Source: Leptobrachium leishanense
Lineage: Eukaryota; Chordata; Amphibia; Anura; Megophryidae
Reading direction: 5' to 3'
Assembly: GCA_009667805.1 (NCBI GenBank)
Contig: CM019075.1
Coordinates: forward strand, 15,019,738 to 15,083,737
Length of the DNA: 64,000 nucleotides
The position numbers were made by a program, and so were the translations under genes. The notes under the pieces were generated by a model that worked only from the letters and a program-made list of their open reading frames with translations, was not told the origin of the DNA and did not search any database. Below, piece after piece: positions 44,001-50,756 of this stretch; positions within the stretch are counted from its first letter, which is position 1, and every line of letters begins with the position of its first letter.

Positions 44001-46140
44001 TACGGGTGATGGGGTGTATAGGTGTGTGTGTATATGGGTGATGGGGTGTATAGGTGTGTGTGTATACGGGTGATGGGGTGTATAGGTGTGTGTGTATACA
44101 GGTGATGGGGTGTATAGGTGTGTGTGTATACGGGTGATGGGGTGTATAGGTGTGTGTGTATACGGGTGATGGGGTGTATAGGTGTGTGTGTATACGGGTG
44201 ATGGGGTGTATAGGTGTGTGTGTGTGTATATGGGTGATGGGGTGTATAGGTGTGTGTGTATACGGGTGATGGGTGTATAGGTGTGTGTGTATACGGGTGA
44301 TGGGGTGTATAGGTGTGTGTGTATACGGGTGATGGGGTGTATATGTGTGTGTATACGGGTGATGGGGTGTATAGGTGTGTGTATACGGGTGATGGGGTGT
44401 ATAGGTGTGTGTATACGGGTGATGGGGTGTATAGGTGTGTGTATACGGGTGATGGGGTGTATAGGTGTGTGTACACAAGTGATGGGGTGTATAGGTGTGT
44501 GTACACAAGTGATGGGGTGTATAGGTGTGTGTGTATACAGGAGATGGGGTGTATAGTTGTGTGTGTACAGGAGATGGGGTGTATAGTTGTGTGTGTACAG
44601 GAGATGGGGTGTATAGGTGTGTGTACAGGAGATGGGGTGTATAGGTGTGTTGTACAGGAGATGGGGTGTATAGGTGTGTGTGTACAGGAGATGGGGTGTA
44701 TAGGTGTGTGTACAGGAGATGGGGTGTATAGGTGTGTGTATACAGGTGATGGGGTGTATAGGTGTGTGTGTGTGTACAGGAGATGGGGTGTATAGATGTG
44801 TGTGTATACAGGTGATGGGGTGTATAGGTGTGTGTGTATAGGTGTGGGTGTATAGGTGTGTGTATACAGGTGCCGTGGTGTGTTTATACAGGTGATGGGG
44901 TGTATAGGTGTGTGTATACAGGTGATGGGGTGTATAGGTGTGTGTACAGGTGATGGGGTGTATAGGTGTGTGTATACAGGTGATGGGGTGTATAGGTGTG
45001 TGTATACAGGTGATGGGGTGTATATGTGTGTGTGTACATGAGATGGGGTGTATAGGTGTGTGTGTATACAGGAGATGGGGTGTATAGGTGTGTGTATACA
45101 GGAGATGGGGTGTATAGGTGTGTGTATACAGGTGCCGTGGTGTGTTTATACAGGTGATGGGGTGTATATGTGTGTGTATACAGGTGATGGGGTGTATATG
45201 TGTGTTTATACAGGTGATGGGGTGTATAGGTGTGTGTATACAGGTGATGGGGTGTATAGGTGTGTGTATACAGGTGATGGGGTGTATATGTGTGTGTGTA
45301 CATGAGATGGGGTGTATAGGTGTGTGTGTATACAGGTGATGGGGTGTATAGGTGTGTGTATACAGGAGATGGGGTGTATAGGTGTGTGTATACACAGGTG
45401 ATGAGGTGTATAGGTGTGTGTATACAGGAGATGGGGTGTATAGGTGTGTGTATACAGGTGCCGTGGTGTGTTTATACAGGTGATGGGGTGTATATGTGTG
45501 TTTATACAGGTGATGGGGTGTATATGTGTGTGTATACAGGTGATGGGGTGTATATGTGTGTGTGTACATGAGATGGGGTGTATATGTGTGTGTGTACATG
45601 AGATGGGGTGTATAGGTGTGTGTATACAGGTGATGGGGTGTATATGTGTGTGTGTACATGAGATGGGGTGTATATGTGTGTGTGTACATGAGATGGGGTG
45701 TATATGTGTGTGTGTACATGAGATGGGGTGTATATGTGTGTGTGTACATGAGATGGGGTGTATAGGTGTGTGTACAGGTGATGGGGTGTATATGTGTGTG
45801 TGTACATGAGATGGGGTGTATATGTGTGTTCATACAGGTGATGGGGTGTATATGTGTGTGTGTACATGAGATGGGGTGTATATGTGTGTGTGTACATGAG
45901 ATGGGGTGTAATATGTGTGTTTATACAGGTGATGGGTGTATAGGTGTGTATATACAGGTGTCGGGCTGTGTGTGTATACAGGTGTCGGGCTGTGTGTATA
46001 CAGGTGTCGGGCTGTGTGTACACAGGTGTGTGCGGGGGGGGGGGGTGCTGCTCGCTCACCGGCTCCTGCTCCTGGCTGCTGTAGGCCGAGCTGTAGGCCG
46101 GGCTGGTGAGGCTCTGCAGGGTGCACAGGCTGCTGCTCAT
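26021..46140 (-). CDS. TUFT1: Tuftelin 1, 13 coding exons, 397 aa
   Basis: Thirteen exons joined by GT-AG introns give a continuous 397-residue frame; human tuftelin is 390 aa. Diagnostic matches to tuftelin as I know the family are TLRLTLR (exon 2), YAVVSS and DGDEEIIK-VYLK (exons 3/4), HHLDDMLKSQQRKVRQM (exon 10), LQNS and IQELREK (exon 11), NLELQDKLEH (exon 12) and the C-terminus FPVIKLVET. Residues about 169-350 are a long coiled coil rich in Glu, Gln and Arg. Tuftelin was found as an acidic enamel protein and is also a widely expressed cytoplasmic protein linked to epithelial junctions and keratin. There is no signal peptide or membrane segment. Exons: 46140-46060, 35316-35242, 34691-34587, 34045-33959, 33763-33680, 33562-33491, 33398-33285, 33175-33047, 32568-32480, 31628-31523, 31151-31068, 27053-26953, 26087-26021. 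Exon 1 is the least certain. Confidence 0.95.
26088..26952 (-). other. TUFT1 intron 12, AT-rich low-complexity repeat
   Basis: 26118-26820 consists of AATAAA, AAAAT and AATATAAAT words with longer imperfect copies of about 70 bp (ACCAACAAAGATAAAGAGAT core). The sense RNA is U-rich. Confidence 0.9.
26953..27053 (-). CDS. TUFT1: TUFT1 exon 12
   Basis: It encodes NLELQDKLEHFASS, the end of the coiled coil, and a Ser/Pro-rich tail. It ends with GT before the donor GTGAGT. If the donor were skipped, the frame would stop one codon later. Confidence 0.9.
28501..28640 (+). repeat. LINE 3'-tail relic (inverted L2-type)
   Basis: TTATAAAGCGCCAACATATT is followed, about 90 bp on, by AGAGCTTGCAATCTAAGAGG. 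This is the same order as in the LINE tail at 13515-13700 and carries the core of the 37-bp minisatellite unit in single copy. Confidence 0.8.
28906..29396. mobile_element. Palindromic mariner-like MITE, copy 2, split by a hAT MITE
   Basis: The left part GACGGCCATGTTTTCCTGGA and right part TCCAGGAGAACACGGAGGAT are the arms of the element at 6845-7109. The middle is interrupted by 29081-29310. The left TA remains (28906-28907) and the right one is lost. Confidence 0.75.
29081..29310. mobile_element. hAT-type MITE nested in a mariner-like MITE
   Basis: The ends CAGAGGCGGCTCTAGA and TCTAGAGCCACCTCTG are inverted repeats. The flanks TATTGCAG (29073-29080) and TACTGCAG (29311-29318) form an 8-bp duplication with one mismatch. 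A related left end occurs at 55431. Confidence 0.88.
30053..30187. mobile_element. Fold-back hAT-like MITE (GGAACTACAT family)
   Basis: GGTCGGCAACCTTCCAGA with TGGAACTACATTGACTATGA is matched in inverse order by TATCATGGGAGATGTAGTTC and GGATGTTGACCCCTGG. The same family recurs at 32845, 34144, 35059, 39293, 40838, 46446, 46566 and 55807. Confidence 0.75.
30521..30775. mobile_element. Palindromic mariner-like MITE, copy 3
   Basis: TA at 30521-30522 and 30774-30775 flanks GGTTTGCCAGATCGGCC and GGCCGTTCTGGCGACCC. The interior matches 6845-7109 in opposite orientation. Confidence 0.78.
31068..31151 (-). CDS. TUFT1: TUFT1 exon 11
   Basis: LQNSRTAIQEKDTLIQELRE and on to WLHAE, 28 residues of coiled coil, phase 0 at both ends. 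The acceptor is TTTCTTCAG and the donor GTGAGC. Confidence 0.95.
31523..31628 (-). CDS. TUFT1: TUFT1 exon 10 (most conserved)
   Basis: It completes an Arg codon and then encodes CEELEKTVSGLKEK followed by HHLDDMLKSQQRKVRQM and IEQ. This block is nearly identical to mammalian tuftelin and gave the gene its name. Confidence 0.97.
31682..32458 (-). repeat. 34-bp minisatellite filling TUFT1 intron 9, about 23 copies
   Basis: The unit on the plus strand is GGGAATTCTGAGCCGCGAGG then CAACTGGACGTGAT. It leaves only about 21 bp to the exon 9 donor and 53 bp to the exon 10 acceptor. Minus-strand frames run open through it and into exon 10, but exon 9's own frame meets TGA at the donor, so this is intronic. 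Confidence 0.96.
32480..32568 (-). CDS. TUFT1: TUFT1 exon 9
   Basis: It encodes EHHDLRRKLKTNEEELDHMR plus KQQDGPLKQ and two bases of a split Arg codon. The donor is GTGAGA. It is coiled coil. Confidence 0.92.
32845..32973. mobile_element. GGAACTACAT-family MITE in TUFT1 intron 8
   Basis: AGCAACCTTGGCCCTCCAGA is mirrored by GTCCAAGGTTGCTGAACC, and the interior carries GAACTACATTTCC and GGAGGTGTAGTTTC. Confidence 0.8.
33047..33175 (-). CDS. TUFT1: TUFT1 exon 8
   Basis: 43 residues beginning DKISKCQKEAEQSSRAQREA and ending LRRLMANMEY. It is strong heptad coiled coil, phase 0 at both ends. QREAEQ recurs in mammalian tuftelin. Confidence 0.93.
33285..33398 (-). CDS. TUFT1: TUFT1 exon 7
   Basis: EEESEVHNEKNLRETAQKLY then VRLQEAERKQQAERRMYE, the first solid coiled-coil exon, phase 0. 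KLQEAKRQ is the mammalian counterpart. Confidence 0.93.
33491..33562 (-). CDS. TUFT1: TUFT1 exon 6
   Basis: VFMERQNGADHYRDSWRSAT then GGSR, 24 residues, phase 0. VFMERQNG aligns with VVLEKPNG of human tuftelin, which fixes the frame although this exon is poorly conserved. Confidence 0.85.
33680..33763 (-). CDS. TUFT1: TUFT1 exon 5
   Basis: ARTSIKNLRQDLDVNSSRFP then QEERPMHK, phase 0. It corresponds to the ARNCLQKLREDI region of mammalian tuftelin. Confidence 0.9.
33959..34045 (-). CDS. TUFT1: TUFT1 exon 4
   Basis: VYLKAKAEDKANHEWNVSQL then KNEVRQIQE, phase 0, with acceptor CTCCTAG and donor GTAAGA. It matches the VYLK, HEKNINQLKSEV and QYIQE blocks of tuftelin. Confidence 0.95.
34144..34279. 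mobile_element. GGAACTACAT-family MITE in TUFT1 intron 3
   Basis: CAGTGATGGCAAAATGTTGG and CCAAGGTTCATCATCACTG are inverted ends. The inner arms carry AACTACATGTTTCATGATG and CATCATGGGACATGTAGTT. Confidence 0.8.
34351..34440. repeat. Long hairpin in TUFT1 intron 3
   Basis: GGAGCAGCAACGTTTCAGTC then CTGCACTCAGGACCTTTC pairs with AAAGGTCCTGAGCGCAGGAC and TGGAACGTTGCTGCTCC. Arms are about 37 bp with few mismatches. An AATAAA follows on the plus strand, so this may be the end of a retroelement or MITE. Confidence 0.8.
34587..34691 (-). CDS. TUFT1: TUFT1 exon 3
   Basis: PVGRAYAVVSSRPRGSRPLN then SELIKSTDGDEEIIK, phase 0. It aligns with AGRKTYAMVSS and SELVESHDGHEEIIK of human tuftelin. Confidence 0.96.
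35059..35165. mobile_element. GGAACTACAT-family MITE in TUFT1 intron 2
   Basis: CACCAGATGTTTCTGAACTA is mirrored by GTAGTTCAGAAACATCTGAA around CATCTTATGATGC and GAGCATCATGGGGC. Confidence 0.8.
35242..35316 (-). CDS. TUFT1: TUFT1 exon 2
   Basis: DHVKTLRLTLRQDHSPERSD then PTKVK, phase 0, with acceptor TTCATCAG and donor GTGAGG. It corresponds to SVDILRLTLQ of human tuftelin. Confidence 0.92.
35885..36550 (+). repeat. 45-bp minisatellite in TUFT1 intron 1, about 15 copies
   Basis: The unit is GAGCTCATTACAGTGCGATC then ACTCAATGCAAGAGCAGGCC then ATACT. The 15-codon period leaves both strands open, but there is no supporting coding signal. Confidence 0.95.
36551..37424. other. TUFT1 intron 1, no feature recognised
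   Basis: This is unique-looking intronic sequence. The short open frames show no homology that I can see. Confidence 0.5.
37425..38630 (+). repeat. About 83-89 bp tandem repeat in TUFT1 intron 1, about 14 copies
   Basis: The unit is CAAAGCATTATACTGTGCTG then TTTATGCACCGAGCAGTCGT then TCTATCCTCTTGATTCTATG then AGGATTTCTACACGGATGAT plus GCA. Length variation is mostly CTATACT or CTATATT insertions before TTGAT. One unit near 37720-37770 is short. Confidence 0.94.
38631..40050. other. TUFT1 intron 1, mostly unassigned
   Basis: A partial GGAACTACAT-family MITE lies at about 39293-39365 and a LINE-tail relic (CCAGCGCTGCGGAATATGTC) at about 39880-39921. No exon is seen. Confidence 0.5.
40055..40530. 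mobile_element. Fold-back element carrying the TTAA MITE in its loop
   Basis: CAAGAGCTAGCACTCTAGGG near 40070 and its complement CCCTAGAGTGCTAGCTCTTG near 40495 are outer arms. The piggyBac-like MITE at 40132-40400 lies between them. An inner AAAAAAGTCAA and TTGACTTTTTT pair lies at 40403-40460. Confidence 0.65.
40132..40400 (-). mobile_element. piggyBac-like MITE with internal hairpin, copy 3
   Basis: TTAA ends bracket CCCTTTCACTGC and GCAGTGAAGGGG. The internal hairpin survives, with several substitutions. It is inverted relative to 7306 and 19155. Confidence 0.86.
40838..41001. mobile_element. hAT-like MITE with poly-G expansions
   Basis: GTCTCAAACTCC and GGAGCAGAGTTTGGGACC are the arms, around CTACAATTCCCAAAATTC and GAATCATGG. 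Two G runs of about 10 and 18 interrupt it. Confidence 0.6.
41036..41700 (-). repeat. 27-28 bp minisatellite in TUFT1 intron 1, about 24 copies
   Basis: The unit is TTCCCAAACCTGCAGGCAGC then TTAGCCTG. The left six copies use GGATCCC and GCTCAGCC variants. Confidence 0.95.
41745..41880 (+). repeat. Short GGGCGTAAATAAATA tandem repeat
   Basis: Four imperfect copies of a unit of about 35 bp containing TATTTACAGGGCTGGGCGTA. Confidence 0.75.
42615..43130 (+). repeat. 62-bp minisatellite in TUFT1 intron 1, about 8 copies
   Basis: The unit is TTGTGTCCTCTCTGTGTATT then ATGTGTAACGCAGACATATC then AGTGAATCCCAGGCTCCCTG plus TA. Confidence 0.94.
43395..46028 (+). repeat. 28-38 bp GATGGGGTGTATA minisatellite ending beside TUFT1 exon 1
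   Basis: The unit is GTGATGGGGTGTATAGGTGT then GTGTGTATACGG, with variable TG and TAC parts, about 85 copies over 2.6 kb. A G run (46034-46045) separates it from the exon 1 donor at 46059. Minus-strand open frames of up to about 800 codons (YTHTPIHPIT type) are artefacts. Confidence 0.97.
46060..46140 (-). CDS. TUFT1: TUFT1 exon 1 (start codon)
   Basis: MSSSLCTLQSLTSPAYSSAY then SSQEQEP, phase 0, donor GTGAGC. The start was chosen because the ATG has A at -3 and the length and CTL resemble the human first exon (NWCTLVDV). An in-frame ATG at 46209-46207 would add 23 residues in a weaker context. Similarity is low, so the exon rests mainly on phase, donor and position. Confidence 0.65.
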
Positions 46141-46330
46141 CCTTCCCTCCGTTGCTTCCTCTGCGGCTGCTCCCTCTGCACTGAGCTGGGGGGCGGGGCC
46201 ACACAGCATTCGTAGTTCCTCCACAATTCACACGCCCACCTCCGCTCTCACACTTCCCATTGGCTGCTGCTGGGCCTTTGGGCGGGGTTCTACCTGCCAC
46301 GCAGAGGCAGACACAGCCTGTACATACATA
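46141..46330 (-). promoter_or_regulatory. Putative TUFT1 5' UTR and promoter
   Basis: GC-rich sequence contains a GGGGCGGGG box (46189-46198) and a CCCATTGGCTG CCAAT-type element (46256-46266). No TATA box is obvious. Confidence 0.4.
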
Positions 46331-46445
46331 ACCACGTGGTCATGGAGTATCAGCTCTTCGGGGGAGCGATGCCTCCTGGGGCAGAGGAATCTGCGTGCCC
46401 CATGACTGTCAGCTCATTGGGTGCAGGGCAGGGTCTCCTTTGTCC

Positions 46446-46566
46446 TAGATCAGGTGTCAGCAACCTTGGCCCGCCAGCTGTTTAGTAACTACATCTCCCA
46501 TGATGCTCAGACAATCCAAGCAGTGGCTGAGCATCATGGGAGATGTAGTTCCAAAACATCTAGAGC
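46446..46566. mobile_element. GGAACTACAT-family MITE upstream of TUFT1
   Basis: GTAACTACATCTCCCATGAT and ATCATGGGAGATGTAGTTCC are the inner arms, among the best preserved in the window. Confidence 0.85.
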
Positions 46567-46679
46567 AGGGATCTCAATCTCTGATCTCCTAGACCTGAAT
46601 CCTTTTGAATGCAGTAGATGGCCAGGGAATCATGGGAGTTGTAGTTCAGTAACGTCTGGGGTTGGGCCATACTATGAGA
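46566..46679. mobile_element. hAT-like MITE (CAGGGATCTCA ends) adjoining the previous one
   Basis: CAGGGATCTCAATCT and TGAGATCCCTG are inverted ends. The interior carries GAATGCAGTAGATGGCCAGG and GAATCATGGGAGTTGTAGTT. A relative is at 55807-55942. Confidence 0.75.
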
Positions 46680-46704
46680 TCCCTGCACTTAAGTCTCCTA
46701 TCAC

Positions 46705-46890
46705 CCCACTAGATTGTAAGCTCTTTGAGCAGCAGCAGACTCTCACCCTCTGAGACACATTTCCCCTGTAACACCGCTGGATTGTAAGCTTCGTGGGTCA
46801 GTCGCTGTGCTGTAACCTTCATATTGCTGTTTTATCTGATCATGACTCTTGTACTGCGCTGAAGCGTACGGTGGTGTTATTGTGCGGCGC
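46705..46890 (+). repeat. L2-type LINE/SINE tail relics
   Basis: CTAGATTGTAAGCTCTTTGA (46710) and GATTGTAAGCTTCGTGGG (46779) are two copies of the L2 3'-UTR motif, followed by CATATTGCTG, TTGTACTGCG and GCGGCGCTACATACTG tail words. Confidence 0.7.
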
Positions 46891-47060
46891 TACATACTGT
46901 ACTTCCAAAATGGCGGCGGCGGCGGCACAGACACCTGAGACCACCTGGCACCTGACAGAGGAGGCCGCGGTGCGGCGCGCAGGCTGCCAAGTGAATCATC
47001 TCGCAGGTCTGCAGGTGACGTCAGCGGGGAGGTGAGAGAGAGGTGCGCACAGGGCGGAAT
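46890..47060 (+). promoter_or_regulatory. CpG-rich promoter-like patch with YY1-like and CRE motifs; candidate first exon
   Basis: CCAAAATGGCGGCGG (46905-46919) fits a YY1 element as found just after housekeeping transcription starts. TGACGTCA (47016-47023) is a perfect CRE. An ATG at 46910 opens MAAAAAQTPETTWHLTEEAA and continues about 40 codons to a GGGGAG before GTGAGAG donor-like site (47031/47032). I do not recognise the peptide and see no following exon. Confidence 0.35.
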
Positions 47061-47520
47061 GTCCTAATATGGGATATTTCTGCTCCGCCGGGCGGAGACC
47101 AGCAGCTTAACCCCTTCACTGCCCAATCCAGACAAGACACCGTAAAGCGAAGCCAGAACATGCGTGATCCCGTGAGCGTGAGGATCCCATCGCCCGCAAC
47201 GTGTGCACGCGGCGTCACCCCCGACCCGCAAATATAAAGGAATGTCAGCCGAGATGTCGCGGAGGCGTCAACGCCGTGAAAAATATTCCGATTAACGACT
47301 GGGCGACACAAAGTGAACTTTTACAGTCAATAAACACAAACCCGCCCGACTAAAAATATAACACGAATAAAACCTTCAATTCTGTGACTTAAAGTCCGGT
47401 GACATCATGTCTCTCACTTATGACTCAGCGGGAGATCTGATCACGCGGTGTCGGCGTCGTACGGTGGGATTGGTTTTTTGAAAGTCGTATTGATCAGAAT
47501 CCGGAAAAAAAGAGACCGGA
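47061..47520. other. No gene; possible isolated TTAA MITE end
   Basis: TTAACCCCTTCACTGC at 47107 equals one end of the piggyBac-like MITE, but no partner end follows. The rest is CpG-containing unique sequence. Confidence 0.4.
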
Positions 47521-47524
47521 CAGA

Positions 47525-48110
47525 AACCGGGGGGGGGGGGGATTCACTGCCTGGGGGGGGAATCACTGCCTGGGGGGGGGAATCACTGCCTGGGGGGAGA
47601 GGAATCACTGCCTGGGGGGGGATTCAACTGCTGGGGGGGGGGAATCACTGCCTGGGGGGGAATCACTGCCTGGGGGGGGATTCACTGCCTGGGGGGGGGA
47701 ATCACTGCCGGGGGGAATCACTGCCTGGGGGGGGAGGAATCATGCCTGGGGGGGGATTCACTGCCTGGGGGGGGAATCACTGCCTGGGGGGGGAATCACT
47801 GCCTGGGGGGGGAGGAATCACTGCCTGCGGGGGGGAATCACTGCCTGGGGGGGGAATCACTGCCTGGGGGGGGAGGAATCACTGCCTGGGGGGGGAGGAA
47901 TCACTGCCTGGGGGGGGAATCACTGCTGGGGGGGAGGAATCACTGCCTGCGGGGGGGAATCACTGCCTGGGGGGGGATCACTGCCTGGGGGGGGGAATCA
48001 CTGCCTGCGGGGGGGATCACTGCCTGGGGGGGAATCACTGCCTGGGGGGGGGGAATCACTGCCTGGGGGGGGAATCACTGCCTGGGGGGGGAATCACTGC
48101 CTGGGGTGGA
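47525..48110 (+). repeat. G-rich 19-23 bp minisatellite, about 29 copies
   Basis: The unit is AATCACTGCCTGGGGGGGG with optional GGA insertions. Runs of 5-13 G recur about every 20 bp on the plus strand. Confidence 0.96.
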
Positions 48111-48204
48111 TCAAGGCAAGGAGTCCGAGAGAGACGTTCGGATACTACTATTGGGGGTTTTGATCCCATTCACCTGGAGAACCTGAGATTTCGGGGTGTG
48201 TGAG

Positions 48205-49947
48205 TCTCTTTCGGGGTTCCTCCTTACATTCAGGGTCTTTTTCGGGGTTCCTCCTTATATTCAGGTTCTTTTTCGGGGTTCCTCCTTACATTCAGGGTCT
48301 TTTTCGGGGTTCCTCCTTATATTTGGGTCTTTTTCGGGGTTCCTCCTTGTATTCAGGGTCTTTTTTGGGGTTCCTCCTTATATTCAGGGTCTTTTTCGGG
48401 GTTCCTCCTTATATTCAGGGTCTTTTTCGGGGTTCCTCCTTGTATTCAGGGTCTTTTTCGGGGTTCCTTCTTATATTCAGGTTCTTTTTCGGGGTTCCTC
48501 CTTATATTCAGGGTCTTTTTCGGGGTTCCTTCTTATATTCAGGGTCTTTTTCGGGGTTCCTCCTTGTATTTGGGTCTTTTTCGGGGTTCCTCCTTATATT
48601 CAGGGTCTTTTTCGGGGTTCCTCCTTGTATTCAGGGTCTTTTTCGGGGTTCCTTCTTATATTCAGGTTCTTTTTCGGGGTTCCTCCTTATATTCAGGGTC
48701 TTTTTCGGGGTTCCTTCTTATTTCAGGGTCTTTTTCGGGGTTCCTCCTTGTATTTGGGTCTTTTTCGGGGTTCCTCCTTGTATTCTGGGTCTTTTTCGGG
48801 GTTCCTCCTTGTATTCAGGGTCTTTTTCGGGGTTCCTCCTTATATTCAGGGTCTTTTTCGGGGTTCCTCCTTGTATTCAGGGTCTTTTTCGGGGTTCCTC
48901 CTTGTATTCAGGGTCTTTTTCGGGGTTCCTTCTTATATTCAGGGTCTTTTTCGGGGTTCCTTCTTATTTCAGGGTCTTTTTCGGGGTTCCTCCTTGTATT
49001 CAGGGTCTTTTTCGGGGTTCCTCCTTATATTCAGGGTCTTTTTCGGGGTTCCTCCTTGTATTCAGGGTCTTTTTTGGGGTTCCTCCTTATATTCAGGGTC
49101 TTTTTCGGGATTCCTCCTTATATTAAGGGTCTTTTTCGGGGTTCCTCCTTATAGTCGGGGTCTTTTTCGGGGTTCCTCCTTGTATTCAGGGTCTTTTTCG
49201 GGGTTCCTTCTTATATTCAGGGTCTTTTTCGGGGTTCCTCCTTATATTCGGGGTCTTTTTCGGGGTTCCTCCTTATATTCAGGGTCTTTTTCGGGGTTCC
49301 TCCTTATAGTCAGGGTCTTTTTCGGGGTTCCTCCTTATAGTCAGGGTCTTTTTCGGGTTTCCTCTTATATTAAGGGTCTTTTTAGGGTTCCTTCTTATAT
49401 TCAGGGTCTTTTTCGGGGTTCCTTCTTATTTCAGGGTCTTTTTCGGGGTTCCTCCTTATATTCGGGGTCTTTTTCGGGGTTCCTTCTTATATTCATGGTC
49501 TTTTTCGGGGTTCCTTCTTATTTCAGGGTCTTTTTCGGGGTTCCTCCTTATATTCAGGGTCTTTTTCGGGGTTCCTCCTTATATTTGGGTCTTTTTTGGG
49601 GTTCCTCCTTGTATTCAGGGTCTTTTTCGGGGTTCCTTCTTATATTCAGGGTCTTTTTCGGGGTTCCTCCTTATATTCAGGGTCTTTTTCGGGGTTCCTT
49701 CTTATTTCAGGGTCTTTTTCGGGGATCCTCCTTATATTCAGGGTCTTTTTCGGGGTTCCTCCTTTTATTCAGGGTCTTTTTCGGGGTTCCTCCTTATATT
49801 CAGGGTCTTTTTCGGGGTTCCTCCTTGTATTCAGGGTCTTTTTCGGGGTTCCTCCTTATATTTGGGTCTTTTTTGGGGTTCCTCCTTGTATTCAGGGTCT
49901 TTTTCGGGGTTCCTCCTTATATTCAGGGTCTTTTTCGGGGTTCCTCT
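48205..49947 (+). repeat. 31-bp minisatellite (array A), about 56 copies
   Basis: The unit is GGTTCCTCCTTATATTCAGG then GTCTTTTTCGG. It equals the 41-bp unit of arrays B and C with 10 bp absent and two substitutions. All three plus-strand frames are open for hundreds of codons because the unit has no stop. This is not a gene. Confidence 0.97.
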
Positions 49948-50433
49948 ATAGGGGGTTAGTCACAACTTCCGAAATTGCACCGAAGAGTAAAATTCACTGT
50001 TCAGTGCAATTTCGTGCTCATTCGTCTGGTCACTGAGCTGTCAATCCACCAAATTCAGGCGAACTTACAGCAAAATACCAAGCACTTTGCCGCAATTCGG
50101 TGGCACCGAAATTGTCCCATAGACTTCTATTCCCAGAACGCCGAATCGCAGCGAAATTCCTTCGAAATGCCCTGATTTTCGATGTTTCGACTCGACAGGT
50201 TAAATCAGGCGAATCCCATAGAATAGAATATCTCATTTGTTTTTAAAGACCGTTTATTCTTTTCATTTTTTACAACACATTTTTTTTTTTGTATTTTTTT
50301 TGCACTTTTTAGACAAAATTTTTGGTTTTCTATTTTTTTTTCAAAAGGTGTTTTGTTTTAAAAAAAAAAAAGTGATAAAATTACACATTAAAATAAAAAA
50401 TGATTCGCTGGCTGTAAATCAGACACTGTGCTG
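49948..50433. other. Old CpG-rich repeat fragment and T-rich tract
   Basis: 49965-50235 has GAAATTGCACCGAA and CAATTCGGTGGCACCGAAAT words in inverted arrangement, like the interior of 15229-16070. 50270-50400 is T- and A-rich. No gene is seen. Confidence 0.45.
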
Positions 50434-50436
50434 TAA

Positions 50437-50753
50437 GTCCGGCGTCAGACGAGCGTTTTTGCAGAGCGGAAGGAGCGTCCGTGACAGAGGACGTTCCTTC
50501 CACTCTGACGCCCGTCTGGCCGCCTCACTGGGTGCAGTCAGTGCGCTCCTATGGAGGATTGCGCTTTGTAGACCCGTCGAACGCACGTCGCAGTGTTTCA
50601 ACGAGGAGGCTTTCGGCACGTCCACTGTAGCAAGCATAATTCGTGCGCGCGCTATAGCGTGTGGCCGGCTCTGTCGATGCATCACAATGCTGCGACGGGC
50701 GCCAGAAGGCACATCAGTACAGGTGCACATGGTGCGCTCGTCGGACACTGGCA
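50437..50753. mobile_element. Harbinger-type MITE, copy 2
   Basis: TAA at 50434-50436 and 50754-50756 flanks GTCCGGCGTCAGACGAGCG and CGCTCGTCGGACACTGGC. The interior shares CGTTCCTTCCACTCTGACGC with 18821-18840. Confidence 0.78.
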
Positions 50754-50756
50754 TAA

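Noticed and set aside
43386..45833. 815-codon open frame on the minus strand rich in THTPIHPIT-type repeats
   Set aside because: It lies wholly in the GATGGGGTGTATA array, whose unit lacks stops in several frames. There is no homology, splice evidence or stable frame.
43395..46028. Interstitial telomere-like repeat
   Set aside because: GGGGTGTATAGG words do not form TTAGGG arrays, and the unit is 28-38 bp with variable TG content.
47107..47122. Fourth copy of the piggyBac-like MITE
   Set aside because: Only one end-like 16-mer is present. No matching opposite end or internal hairpin follows.
48196..49959. 587-codon plus-strand open frame (GSSLYSGSFSGFLL type)
   Set aside because: The 31-bp unit is stop-free in all three plus frames, so three overlapping frames are open at once. 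This is a repeat artefact.
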